A stretch of 64,000 bases of DNA from Asterias rubens (taxonomy: Eukaryota; Echinodermata; Asteroidea; Forcipulatida; Asteriidae). Made by a program: the position numbers and the translations under genes. This document shows, in pieces, positions 1 through 11,883 of the stretch (position 1 is the first letter of the stretch; each line of letters starts with the position of its first letter). Below the pieces are notes generated by a model. It saw nothing but the letters and a program-made list of their open reading frames with translations, searched no databases and was not told where the DNA came from. The stretch lies in NCBI RefSeq assembly GCF_902459465.1, contig NC_047066.1:20649047-20713046 (forward strand). The letters run 5' to 3'.

Positions 1-147
1 TCCTTTCTTTTTGTGGCCTTCATAATATTAAAAACCTAATTTGTTGAGTTTAAATGAGAACTAGAATTGTATAGTTTTTGTACACGATTTGGGTATGTTA
101 GTGTTAAAAGCTTGTTGTGCTAACCAAAGTTCTCTTTTGTTTTGCAG

Positions 148-2928
148 TACTAAATTCAAAGAGTTTAAAGACCTGCGTGGTTCAAGATGGGCATACAATG
201 ACGACTACTCATTAAGTGGATGTCTCATAACACTCAGGGAACTACGGAAGATTGGAGAAAATGCAAATTTCTTTGGCAACATTGTTCGATCAGGTATGGT
301 TACTTTTGTCGCTTTCTTTTTCTGGATCCTCCCTTTATCCCTTTCCCCTTTTTTTTCTATAAACGGATATGTATTTGTTTCTACTTGTTTATGCCTCTGA
401 TGAAGAAGGTCCGATTTGGATCGTAAGCTAAGGCCATCTAACCTACTAATTAGGCTATTTAGTTTTTATATATATTTTTGTATGAGATACCACCTTACAT
501 CACAAGGCCGGCGGCCATTATAAGATGAAGGTTATACTTTAAAACTGATTTGGGCTGTCGCCAGAAACGTCAAACCTTCCAGTCTCAATCTCTGGTGTTA
601 CTGATCAGCAGAGAGTGGGTTTCAGTCTCGATCTTGACACTTGTGTCCTTAAGCAAGACACTAATTGTAAACCCTTTCAGGTGCGAAATAAATTGGGGCG
701 ATCATAAGATATCACAATTCTTCATAAACTGCAAAATACCTGTCTTTAAAAGTGTTTCTCTTAATTTGTTCAAGTGTCTTGAGCACCTAAATGGTGCATG
801 TGCGCTATAAAGACATGCATGCACAGATCTTTTGTTAAAGTGAAAATTACCTTGTATGTCTATGGCCAACTAAGATCCCCACATCTTTTAATTGGAATTA
901 AAGGTACTCCTACCTGATACCTGACCTTTCGACCCCCTATTCCTTTCCATCAGGCGCCCATTTGAAGTCGATCAAGATGGTCTTGGACAAAATGGTAGAC
1001 GGTGCCGCAATCGACTCCAACACCCTCTCCTATCAGATGAAATGTGATCCAGAGTTGAGGAAGAAACTACACATTGTCACATCATGGGGACCACTACCCG
1101 TATACCCTGCTGTGGTCAGCTCAAAATTACCCGGTAAGTTCATTTTCTTTTGCTCAATTTTTAAGATACCACCTGATTGGATGTTTAAGCAAGGCACTAT
1201 AAACCATGATTGCTCCAAAAAGTTGGGGAGGTAGTGCTTTCTGCTCTACCAGCCTGGCTTTTGACGGAAGATACCCAAGCCTACATCCGTATATGGACTG
1301 TAAAGGGGACAACCCTATTTCAGCCTCAGGAGTACATGTAGGTGGCAATGGCCCCTGGACAAAACAAATTGTTAATAGCTCACACCCTGACATGGCCTTC
1401 GGGCCTTGTGTGTCACACGACTTGCATTCAAATTAATAATACAAAAACGTAGGGTGCTGGCCTAAAGTCACATCTATTGAGTTAATTGTCAGTGACTCAA
1501 ACTCATACTCGAGTCATGAGGTGCATTCTTTGACCTAGAGATGACCCTGACTCCTAGTGGGACATACACTCATTCTTATTGACTCACACAGCCTAAAAAT
1601 AACCTTTGCAATTCCTAGACTGTTTCTAAACCCAACATAAGAAAAACCCATGTAAGCTACTTTTTACCATAAATAAAACAGTTATGAAAAAAAGGCCAAT
1701 TTTTTTTTAAGTTGGATATGTGATGTTCTGTTGAATTCAGTCAGAGTGAGGATGAATCTTAAGCATAGTAGATAAATTCTCAGAACGTTTTGTGCATCCA
1801 AGTATTATTCTAATTATCTTGAAGGGCACAGTAATTTTCCTAATGTAAAGGGGAGTGAAAACCTGAAAAGGGCATCTTGGCAAATCAGCAGGCGCTGTAC
1901 ATTACTGCAATCAAGGCCTGCATGGATTATACACAAGCAATACAAATTCTTGTATAATGCATTATGAAAAAGGATTGTGCTGGACAGTCTGCCAAAAATA
2001 GAAGTGTAACTGACTTCTAATGCCAAACACACTTTGAGTCAATAGATTAACCGGAGATTGCAACTCATTGTGACATTTGCAAAATTGCCGAGGTACGATT
2101 CTCTAGAGGGGATTTACTTACACCTGTTTTTTAGAATTCATCCCTCTTGATGATTCATGTTGGATTCGGGATTCATGATCTTAACTGAGACTGCCTGCCT
2201 ATGGTAAATGAAATTAAAACTGAAGCTTTAAGACTGGAGGGTCATTGAAAGTCGCAAGGGGTCCATCTTTAAGATCCGCTCAGCAAATAACTTTGAGGAT
2301 CAAAGACGTCCTTAAATATTCTTATTAAAAGCTATTTTTATCCTTCATTTGTTTTAGTGAACTGGCTGCTGGCAATATACATGTATTCAAGTAGAATAAA
2401 CTGCATTTTTTTATTTTTTTTTATTCAGGACATGATAGCTCTTTTTTAACTTTTCCATTAGAAATCTGAATTTGCATAACAGTCAGTTCAAAAAGATTTA
2501 TCTTTGACAGTTTTATATGTTTCTCAGATTGGTGATATTAAGATGCTTATACAAATAAGCACACAGGTTTATCTCCCTGTCAGTAAAAAACTTCCTTAGG
2601 TTTAATTCTTATTATTATTGGTTTATTAAACCAATATTAAGATGCTTCTACAAATAAGCACACAGGTTTAACTCACTGTCAGTAAAAAACTTCCTTAGGT
2701 TCAATTCTTATGTTTTTCTTTCTCTTCATTTTTTTTTCAGAGGAACTGAGGAACTCGTTGGTCAGCCACTTTCTCAAGATGCATGAAGATCCAAAGTGGC
2801 AGGCTCGTCTGAATGAGTTCTTGGTGACTAAGTTTGTCCCTGTCACATTGGAGGACCTTCAAGGGGAGGGAGACAAAATCAGGGAAGAAGTTGGAGAGAT
2901 GACCATGACCAAAGAAGTAAACTACTAA
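148..2928 (+). CDS. PhnD-like phosphonate-binding-domain protein, 3' part (three terminal exons)
   Basis: The gene enters from the left edge; only its last three exons are in view: 148-293, 954-1133 and 2741-2928 (TAA stop). All borders follow AG/GT rules and the frame is continuous across them. The joined peptide contains SLSGCLITLRELRKIG, then an FF..IVRSGAHL segment, a MVDGAAIDSN block and a VVSSKLPEELR block. This is the order of the second half of bacterial PhnD-type periplasmic phosphonate/phosphate-binding proteins (Phosphonate-bd family): the S-x-SG ligand loop, the sGsHxxs...vxxGxvDaaaxDs block and the vvxsxLP block. No membrane segment is visible in this part. The family normally feeds an ABC importer; no such partner lies nearby and the animal function is unknown. 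The N-terminal half and start are outside the window. Family assignment is fairly confident; function is not. Confidence 0.72.
2533..2712 (+). repeat. Tandem duplication in the last PhnD-like intron
   Basis: A segment of about 80 bp (GATATTAAGATGCTT... to ...TTAGGTTTAATTCTTAT) occurs twice, starting near 2533 and near 2635, with a few differences. The second copy runs to within 30 bases of the acceptor of the terminal exon, so the duplication has extended the sequence just upstream of the splice site. Confidence 0.75.
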
Positions 2929-4474
2929 TTTTTTATAACACCCTCACCCTAGTCTTGGTTCTAAGACCATGGTGTTTTATGTACTATCCACCAAAATACA
3001 ACAGCATCGTCTTAGACTCGCAGGGCACTCATACAGAAACACCAAAGAACCCGTCTCTCAGCTTATCACCTGGTTACCAAAACATGGAAGGAGAAACAGA
3101 CAGCTATACAGATGTACATAGTTGCTGGGACATCAGGGTGCTTCCAGCTGATCTTCCCAACTTAATGAGAGATAGACAGGGATGGGCAAATTTCAACCCT
3201 AACCCAACCTCGGTCGACTAGAAAGAGAGAGAGAGAGTTTATGTACACCAAACCAAAGTTTGATGGATTTATGTGCAATGTGATAATCATAATAATCATA
3301 ATAGCCTAATAACTTTAAGATTGTGCTAGGGTGGAATGTTAGGCCATTAACTATTTTGTTGTAATAATAATAATGTTACTAATAAAACACCAAACCTTTT
3401 CCATATTAAATATAATAAAATGTGCCTTAAGTTATAAGACAAATCAAAATACTAAGAAAATACATACAGATAAGAAAGAACAAAAACAGAGCCAAATAAG
3501 TGCATAGGCCTCCTACAAATTTACTGGCCATGGAAGTGCCCTCTGCAAAATGAAAATGTCCTTGCCCTCTTCTTAAATATGAACTTTGAGGCCTGAAAGT
3601 TGTAAACAAAATCTTTAAAAAAAGAGAACAAAAGGCAATTTTTAAATAATAGAGGGCGCTGTTTTGTGTTACTGCACTAGGATCCTACAACGGGTGCCTA
3701 GAGAGAAACTCATGCCCTGAGAATAATAATAGTAATAATGGCTTCTTATAATTATCGCGCTCACGCAGTGACGCTCAAGGCACTCCAACATTATTACCCC
3801 TGGTCACTGGGCCTTAAATCATTCCTTAAACCATCTCAGCTCCCTGGGTAGTATACAGCCTTGTGCAACAAATGCGCTACTCGGCTAAATCAATCACAAG
3901 AACCATCTCTGCCCTCACAGGTACCCATTTACCCCTGGGTGGAGAGAAGCAATTATAGTGAAGTGTCTTGCTGATGGACACAAGTGTCACGACCAGGATT
4001 CGAACCCACACTCTGCTAAACAGAATCACCAGAGCTTGAATTCAGTGCTCTTATCCGCTCTTCCACGACGACCCATAATAATATGTTAACCCACAATTTG
4101 TTCTGTAAAATAAAGATTTGAAGGCCATTGCTTTTATGGATTGTTGCAAAACTATCCAACATGACCATATTTTCCTGGAAAGTAGGGTCAAAGTAGACGT
4201 ATTCAGTGTTGACCCTTTAATTGCTTAAAACCTGGAAACTTATTATAAAAGAGTATGGTTCCAATTTGTATCAATTATTTGTATTACTATTATTATTATC
4301 ATATATGATTTGTGTGTTATTAATTTTTTCTGTATTGCATGTATTCAAAATGAATTTCCTCCATGGTAGGACCAATAAAATTGAATTGAATTGAATTGAA
4401 TTAAATTGAGTTAAGGGTTAAACACTTCATAATTCGGGGGGCGGGGGGGGGGGTGGTGGGGGCACAAGACTTAT
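2929..4474. other. 3' flank of PhnD-like gene: probable 3' UTR, repeats, no gene
   Basis: No coding exon is recognised here. Possible poly(A) signals AATAAA occur near 3383, 3414 and 4373. There is a short GA run near 3222-3237, a SINE at about 3736-4075, an AATTG microsatellite near 4376-4410 and a G-rich run at 4437-4462. Confidence 0.5.
3736..4075 (-). repeat. tRNA-derived SINE-like repeat, copy 1
   Basis: Read on the minus strand, the element begins with a tRNA-like head: an A-box-like GGAAGAGCGG near 4060 and a B-box GGTTCGAATCC near 3995. The body then mentions the same phrases that recur at about 18777, 20281, 20650, 22995, 24315 and 45155 (for example ACACTTGTGTCC and CTCAAGGCACTCC in plus orientation). 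Recurrence plus the RNA polymerase III boxes support a SINE rather than a real tRNA gene; the cloverleaf is not intact. Confidence 0.65.
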
Positions 4475-4766
4475 AGGGCCTCTTTATGGGGTGGAATATT
4501 TGTACAGGACCAAAATCAAGTAACCCATTTATTTATTTTATGGGCGAGTAGGGGCGGGGGGGGGGGGTACATTTGGCCCCCTCGAAGTATGACGTCAGAT
4601 GTTCGCGGGGGGGGGGGAGACCGGAACTCTCGAAGAATGACGTCCGTCCGACGTTCAGGCTGGGGAAGGCACAAAAAACTAACTTCTACAGCGGTTCAGG
4701 GTTGGCAATTTGAGTCGGCAGAGGGCGCTGTGCAAGTATTGACTGGTCGAGAGTTGACATAACGTC

Positions 4767-4774
4767 TATAAATA
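4767..4774 (+). promoter_or_regulatory. TATA-box-like element near the transposon target site
   Basis: TATAAATA lies 46 bp before the TGTC target duplication. The same box is at 13408-13415 in the unoccupied copy. Whether it drives transcription is not shown by sequence alone. Confidence 0.35.
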
Positions 4775-4820
4775 GAAAGTAGTATGGTTCTGCTGCATGC
4801 ATGCATATATCATGCTGCAA

Positions 4821-4824
4821 TGTC
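4821..4824. other. Target-site duplication TGTC, left copy
   Basis: Identical to 12757-12760. A single copy is present in the unoccupied site at 13461-13464. Confidence 0.88.
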
Positions 4825-4831
4825 CACGTAG
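4825..4831 (+). repeat. Left terminal inverted repeat, CACGTAG
   Basis: The first seven bases of the transposon match the reverse complement of its last seven. They start with CAC like the RAG recombination-signal heptamer and many DDE transposon ends. Adjacent sequence (CGCTGTAACCG versus ACCCGAGAGATACCG on the other end) is only loosely alike. Confidence 0.85.
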
Positions 4832-6789
4832 CCGCTGTAACCGCAAAGGAATGCGCGCACGCGCAGCAAATACGTCATATGACGCGGTCATTATCTCCTC
4901 ATGCATATGTATTTTTTTCTTCTTAAAAACAAAGTTATGACTCATCGACTTGGAGGCGGGTTTAAGAAGGCAGAGGTGGAGTCTAAGCTTTTTTAATGAA
5001 TATGCATTAGTAGGGGCTTGTTCGATGTTTACGTTGTGATTTAATTTTCATTCACAAGTTACTGTGTTTAGATTTTACCGTCGTTTCAAAAATGGTGTAA
5101 TTATGGTGGTAAAAATACGATTTTCATACTTATTTGGAGGATTTTTCATATATTTAAAAAACGGCTTTTTTGAGAGGGTATATAATCTATCATTTTGTGA
5201 ACGAGGATGATTGCAACGATCCTGTCCGCCGTAGAACAGAGCTTAAATTTTTTTTTCAACTTAAAATTTGTTCATGAATATGCCATTTTTTTGACCAAAA
5301 TAGTAATTTTATACGTAAATAGGATTGTTTACATTTCCTTAAAGTCAATTTTTCAACCAGAACTCGGCACATTTGTCCAAGATTCTGTTCGTCCGGCAGT
5401 CTGTGCTTGGTGTGGTCAGTCATGGATTGCTCCATGGGTCAGTGCATGGTCAGCAACCAGCATGGGTGCCACCACACAACACAGCTTCCTTGAATGCATT
5501 GTAATCTGACACCGCGACCTCACGATGTATGCACAAAGGATTGGAAAAGATTATTAAGAAAACATGTGGAGAGAGGCTCAATTCTTTCACTTTCAGGTAA
5601 TATTTGTCTGCTATTTAATTTATTGAATACACCATACAAGTTTAATGACAATAAATGATGAAAGACCATGCACAATACTGACGTACAATAAATTATAATT
5701 CACCAATAATGTTATCAGTCGTCAAGATCATATAGTTGTTATACTAAACCTCGTTGCATTTTTAGTATTTTTTACATGTAAGAATAAACGACCCACGTGT
5801 GAGAAGCTGAAGGAACATGGAAGGAGAAAACAACATGTTGATTGATCATAAAAACCATGTGGAAACGAACGGGATCTGTTTGTTGACATTTTTAAATACT
5901 GTTTTCGGTGAATTTAGGAAAGAATATACCCAATTGTACATACTGATATTTCTTCCAATTTTCATCATCTGATTGCATCTTTGCGGGGTAAAAAACCAGG
6001 TAAAAACTCATGTTGAGAAAAAAAAAGACCTGGAAAACCCTACAACTTAATTTTGAAACTTAGCGACAATCTATGATAATTATACGCTCAAACTAGATTA
6101 TTGTTTTTGCACAAACAATTGACGTGTATTTTTATCTATGTTTAGAGAAATGCATACATATTGTTTTAAAATTGTATTTTTTCAAACAATTTTTTGTTTA
6201 GACTTATTTATTTCCTACAATATTTTGAAGCGAACTAGGTGGCCAATAAGTAGGCCTGTGCTGTTTTTAAAATTTTGACACACAAGGAAAGATCACTTCA
6301 CATTCGCAATTTGTGTGATGTATATGAACCAGGATTTTAGTGTGTTTGACGAGCCAATTTTTAAATACCTGCTTTAATTATTTATGTTTGTCTATAGATG
6401 CTTATGAATTTCACAAATTAAGAAATTGTGAGTTCAGAAACAAGACAATTTGTTCTAGTCATTGTGAAATCAGCGGTTAGCTTGGTAGGATGGACCAACA
6501 ACCATGAGATTGCAGGTCCTGCAATCTAACCACTGGACCACGGTGACATAATGTGACGTTCAATTGAAAATTAACCTCTCCCCCCACCCCCACCCCCTTC
6601 CCCCACCCTCCCCAGTTCAGTGGCCGTCAGCTTCTACAGATTGCGGTGAAAGAAAATACCTCTGAGGACAGCTATGTAGTGTTTACTTAATCACCTGGTA
6701 AGTGCATAAATAATAAATTGAGAACTAAATTAATCACTTACACTCTAAATTAATCTTGCCTAAAAGAATTCAATAAAAGTGAAAGAGCA

Positions 6790-7460
6790 ATGCGGCTTAA
6801 ACCCCAAAGATTAAGACCTGTACATTTTTAAATTATTATTTACACACCCTGAATTCCTATGAGTTTATGTACATTTTGTTAATAGGAGAAATACTTACAC
6901 CTGTTTTTTGTACCACATTCTTGGGCATATAAGAGAAATACTTACGTTTGTTTACTTACACGTTTGTTTACTTACACGTTTCTTGTACCACAATTTTAGG
7001 CATTGTAAGCCACGGATGAAATTGAATTTGATCCTCAAATCTTTGGGATCATACGCTTAAAGATTAAGGGCCATTTACAAATTTGTAATTTACACATCAT
7101 GAATTCATATGATTTTATGTAAAATTCTTCAAAAGGATACATACTTACACATGTTTCTTGTACCACAATCTTAGGCATATAAGCCGCGGATTAAATTGAT
7201 TTTGACCCTCAAAAATATTGCGGCTCGTACACCAAAGATTAAGATGCATTTACAAATTTATAATTTACACATCATCAATTCATATGATTTTATGTACATT
7301 TTATCAAAAGGATACATACTTACACCGTTTCTTGTACCACAATCTTAGGCATATAAGTCGCAGATTACATTGATTTTGACCCTCAAAAATATTGCGGCTC
7401 GTACACCAAAGATTAAGGTACATTTACAAATATATTATTTACACATCATGAAAAAGTGAC
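6790..7460 (-). repeat. 174-bp tandem repeat array inside the transposon
   Basis: About four units share CGGCTCGTACACCAAAGATTA-like, ACACATCATGAATTCATATG-like and TTGTACCACAATCTTAGGCA-like phrases, at spacing of 174 bp (landmarks near 7047, 7221 and 7395; an older unit near 6793 is stretched by a short TTTACTTACACG expansion). The array starts just beyond the transposase stop codon and could serve as subterminal transposase-binding sites or as 3' UTR. That role is inferred, not shown. Confidence 0.8.
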
Positions 7461-7509
7461 CAGTTCTTTATGGATTGAACCTTGGGATTTGGAAATTAAT
7501 AAAATGAAA

Positions 7510-10500
7510 TTATTTTGAAAAGGCAGCAGGTGGTGCATGGGCAGGGCTGGTCATGACCCAGTGAGTCCGGATGACAGACTGCAGAATGTCCACTTCTTCA
7601 TGCAGTCCTCGGACATCACGCCGGAGGGTGTTGAGATGGGCGTGGACCGACTCCCCTCCTTGCTCGCCGTGGAAGCCAAGACCGAAGTGCCACTGCCGCA
7701 GCCAGGAGATGACATGGTCCTCTAGTAGATGCATCTTCGGCGGCACACTCTCAGATGGAAAAGTGGCTCGGAAGTAAGCCAGGTAGTTCTTAATGTCCTG
7801 GCTTAATGCATCTACGGCTGGGCCATCCAGGACCGATGAAGTGTTAAACGTCCGGTGACAAGTGCCAAACAGCTGGAAGAGTTTGGCATACTTTGCAGCG
7901 ACTGTTCTTGCTTCACCCACCAGGGAAGGACAAAGATCTCGGGTTTTGTTGACTACTGCGTCGGTTAGGAGTTTGATGTTTTCTTCCTGCATTATATATA
8001 AGATAGGTAAAATATTTTAGCTCTAAAATACTTATCAGTTATAATTGTTATTAGTCATACTTGTTATTTGTCACAATGTCTTATAAAATTTGTATACCTT
8101 GCAACATTTGTGGACATGATTGCCAACAAAACTCTTCCCATGGTAGGCTTGTCGCTGCACCCGGAAATCCTGGAGAACGATGTCAAGTTGCCCAGCTAGA
8201 GGACCTTGACCTGGCTTAAGTGCTGCCTTTTCTCGAAGATCCTTTGCCTCCGCCAACTGAACAAAATTAATAACATGGGCAATATAGTGAATAGAAATGA
8301 TTGGGTTTTGGGTACTTTTTGTAGTGACACAAAACAATATCCACAGGTTTACATTAAACAACACGGTTTGAAGGTAGAAACCGTTGAAATATTACTTCTT
8401 AGGCAATGTATGATGTAAATGCAAAGATAACCTAAGTCTCCCAAGAAATAAATTTGTGTGACATCGGGAGATGAAATTTTTTTTTAAGGAATATTGCAAG
8501 TAATATTTTAAGGAAAGATTTCTACCAGCAAACCCTCAGACAGTTTTACATTTTATGTTATGAAAACTTACCAGATGTTGTTGTTGCTTTCGCAGTGCAG
8601 TTGTTTCAGTGATGTAAGCTTGAAGATCTGCACTTCCCTCCACAGATGACATGATGGTGTCCGCAAGGTCTTCTTCTTTCTGACGGAATTCCTCATCCAA
8701 GGCCTCTGCCTGCAGATCTAGTTGCCGGGCCCTCTTCAACACGGAGACGACACTCTTGAAGCAGGAGCCAAGTGCTGGATTGTCTTCCTCGGTGCGATGT
8801 TCATCTTGCAACGCTAACACAGCCGCCACTTGCATGTCAAGGTCATGACATGCCCCCTCAAAGCTATTAAAATGCTTGAGGTATAACCCCAGACTGATGT
8901 GAAGTCCGGGGGGGCAAACCTGTAATAAGTAAGAAACAAACTAACTTGTAACTTCATTTGCATTGACGTGCATTGAATTAAAAAACAAAATTGTTATAAG
9001 CGCTAAATACAGTTAGCAAATTGTTTACCTGTGTCAGCGGGATCCTAAACATTGGCTCTCTGATCACGTTGTTGAAGAGTTTGGCCTTGGAGAGATTACT
9101 GCCATCATCGTTGAATCTGCGGAGGTCGTCGTCCAGGGTCTGTAGAGTCCTCTGCCTGGATGGTGTCCGTTCCTCCCGGGGCTGGCGCATGTCCTCTTTT
9201 GTGATGTCACAATAAAGACAGCAGTGTCGCCCTATTCAATACAAGAAAAAAATAAAATGAACATACGTCTACATTTTGCTTTTTTGAACTTCGAAAAACA
9301 AAACTGAATTTACCTGAAGCCCCGGTGATTCCATACACTCGGCAGAGATACTCATAGTCCCCGAACATGAAGAGTCTGATGTTGTGGCTCTTCCAAGTGC
9401 AGGACTGCAGCTCAGCAACTTGTTGACAGAAGCGCAGGAGACCAATCTTGAGGTTGTTGCTGGTATCACCTGCTGCGAAAGCACAAGCAACTACGGTGTG
9501 TCTAAGGGCATTGGGACGTCCAACGTTGGCGATCTGGAACATCTGTTTGAACGTCCCGCCTCCCTTGTCGCCTCCGATCTTGACCCAAACCTCGGTCTGT
9601 GGGATATTGCCCTCGTGCCAAGTTAGCTCGTTGTTCCTGTTGAGGAGAGGAGCAAATTTTAAGCATTCTATTCAATTATGTTCTTAAAAATTAATAATGA
9701 ACTGTTTCAACTTTCCTATTTTTCTTACTTCTGGTAGGCATCTAGTTGCTGTCTAACTTTAGCGACAAGGGACTTCACAGCTACGCAGGGGGCTGGCTTG
9801 ATGGTAACTCCTCCATTGACGTCGTCAGGGAATGAAAAGGGGAGGTTTTCAGCAATGATGTTGTCCGCCACGACGTCTCGTTGTTGATGACGCATGGCGT
9901 TTTCTCCTTCGGTGAGAATGTTGTACTCCCTCAACCATCTTTTCAATTTCCTGGTGCGCTTCCAAGAGACTCCCAGGTGAGCCTTCGCAGCAAGGAGCTG
10001 CATGTTGGGGATCCTGATGGTGTTGATCTTTAAGTCCCGCAACATGCCCTGCAGATCTTTTCGCAGGTGGCATAGCTTGAGTTCGTCTTTGTGCTGCTCC
10101 TTTGTTGCACCCTTGCTGAGAAGGTTACGGGTCTTGTCTAAAATCTCTGAGCGCCGTCGGATGGTTTTGGAGGAGGCAACCTCGCTGCTTTTCCGAGGAG
10201 TGGGGACACAAAGTGTCATGAGAGGCTTATTATGAGAAAAAAAAAGATACAAAATAATCAGCATCTCAAATCATTTTAAGAAATTCCTTGCATGGAGGTA
10301 AAAGGAAAAAAACACAAAGAAAATAGTTTTAAACTTAATAAATAATTTAATGCAACGCTTAAGTTGGGAAATAATTCAACTCACCAGACCACCGGTGCTG
10401 TACTGTGTGGTTAACCCGTCTGCAGATTGGGCGAGCTTGGTCTTCAAGATGTGTGCTCCGAGAGCCTCCATCTGAGGGGTTAACGGCGCAGTCAGGGGAC

Positions 10501-11302
10501 GCAGCAACATCTGGGTGACTTCACTTTGAGTTGTGGATGGCTGAACGATTTTATCTGCAATTGAAACTGTAGGTGGGTTAACTGAACAAACATGGGTTGA
10601 AATTTCACCCACAGTTACATGGACCTTGCATGCTGTGCACTTCATAGCTGTACTAAAAAACAAATCAGCAAAATATCCTCGGGGGGCAGTGATGCTCTCG
10701 AAGTGCACTGGTACTTGACAGACTGGACATGGGGCGCTAGGTTCTCTGAAAGATTTATAGTGTGCTGTCAAGCACCCAGAACAAAACAGATGCATGCAAG
10801 GTGTCTCCAGGGCATTGTCAAGTAACTGGGTGCAAATTTTACATTCTATCAAGGCTGTACTTGACAATGGCTCAAAATTGGAAATCTTATCCCTGGAGAC
10901 TGTGGGTGAGGGGGGGAGACTGCTAAAGTGCTCTACATATGCGGGGGTAATTCTAGGCCTGCCAACCCCTGTGCGTTTCTGCTTCTTTTTTCGACCAGCT
11001 GTGAGGTGTTGGTGGACAGAATTTGTGCAAACAGTGCAGACACCTGTTCTTGGGTGGGGTGGCCAGGCGGGGGCAGCTTTCCTAGGCAAAAGAAACAGAC
11101 AAGTATAACAAGAATGGCACATGTGAGGGGGGTGAGTGCTTTCTTCATCATGGGAGACGTCAACCTGAAATGTGCTAAGAATTTTGTCTCTGTATTTGGC
11201 ACAACTCTTAGCACATTTCCCAGCCTTCGTGTCCAATGATGACAAGCACCGCCCCCCACACAGTCTACATAACCTTTTCAGAAAACTCTTATGTTCATCC
11301 AT
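7510..11302 (-). CDS. Transposase with RAG1-like zinc/RING N-terminus and D/D/E core, 974 aa
   Basis: Seven coding exons, minus strand: 11302-10385, 10225-9729, 9636-9314, 9231-9029, 8919-8572, 8256-8098, 7986-7510. All introns are GT-AG and the joined frame (2,925 nt) is open from ATG to stop. Residues 1-95: Cys/His module (C12, C15, H57, C62, C65, C89, C92) with an FQVDVSHDEESTHPP stretch like RAG1. Residues 104-120: basic, with an AT-hook-like GRPR. Residues 154-195: RING, C-x2-C-x11-C-x-H-x2-C-x2-C, ending CPVC; then C222/C225...H237. Residues 472-974: candidate catalytic core with GGDKGGG (D495), FGDYEYL (D565), CLYC (C584, C587), H902-x4-H907 and GEQGGES (E924/E928). It probably acts in the nucleus, cutting its own CACGTAG ends. 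A CAG acceptor at 11310 just before the ATG and a donor at 12425 suggest a spliced 5' UTR. No frameshift or stop was found. Confidence 0.9.
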
Positions 11303-11309
11303 TTTGAAT

Positions 11310-11851
11310 CTGTATTACAGAAAAGAAAAAAAAACAGGAAAAACAAATTAATGTTAAAGTTTGAATTATATTAACAATAATTTAAAGTTAAAACTTAGAT
11401 TTTGTTTATTGCACAAATTGTTTCTTTGACAATTTGTTTATTGCACAAATTGTTTCTTTGACAATGTGATTTAATTTTTAATGTTAAAAAATAATAATTA
11501 TAATACAGATGAGGTTTTCCCTGACAGACCATTAAAAGTCGTTTAGGCCTATTAATTACACAAAAATAATTACACAATACAAATAGACAAAGATGTGTTT
11601 TTTTAAAAATGAACTACTGTTTTCCAAATTTGCACTGTCACAAAATTTTATTGTAGGCCTATGGATTGCATTTATTAATTAAACTCTCGCCTAGTTTACT
11701 TAGTTACTTGGTTATTATTAATGTTATTATGAAAAGACGGATGCTTTTAATAAAAAACAAACTTGGTTTGGCCAAGCCTGTTTGTTTGTTAATTATTTTC
11801 CTGAAGTCTGCTAGAAGAGGAGTGTTTATACTGAGCTGTGAAAAAGAATCT

Positions 11852-11883
<32 letters not shown>

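Larger units (their letters stand above)
4475..4824 (+). repeat. Left half (B) of the first copy of a ~0.7-kb tandem duplication
   Basis: This 350-bp block is almost identical to 13111-13464, differing mainly in G-run length and one small indel near the ATGCATGCAT stretch. It ends exactly at TGTC (4821-4824), the left target-site duplication of the transposon. It carries a TATAAATA box at 4767-4774. Its continuation (block A) is found on the other side of the transposon at 12757-13110. Confidence 0.9.

Noticed and set aside
4825..6790. A second transposon gene in the left arm, including the open frame at 5207-5509
   Set aside because: Composition is AT-rich, the frame has no recognisable domain and no convincing splice structure joins it to other frames.
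10794..11239. Open frames on the plus strand opposite transposase exon 1
   Set aside because: They are antisense shadows of the RAG1-like exon and show no domain of their own.
7510..11302. A host RAG1 gene
   Set aside because: The RAG1-like part is limited to the N-terminal module. The gene lies wholly inside terminal inverted repeats and a target-site duplication with an empty site nearby, so it is a transposon gene. No RAG2-like partner was seen.
11851..11883. Poly-T run as the tail of a retroposed insertion
   Set aside because: No target duplication or retroposed sequence was found beside it; treated as a simple homopolymer within the transposon.
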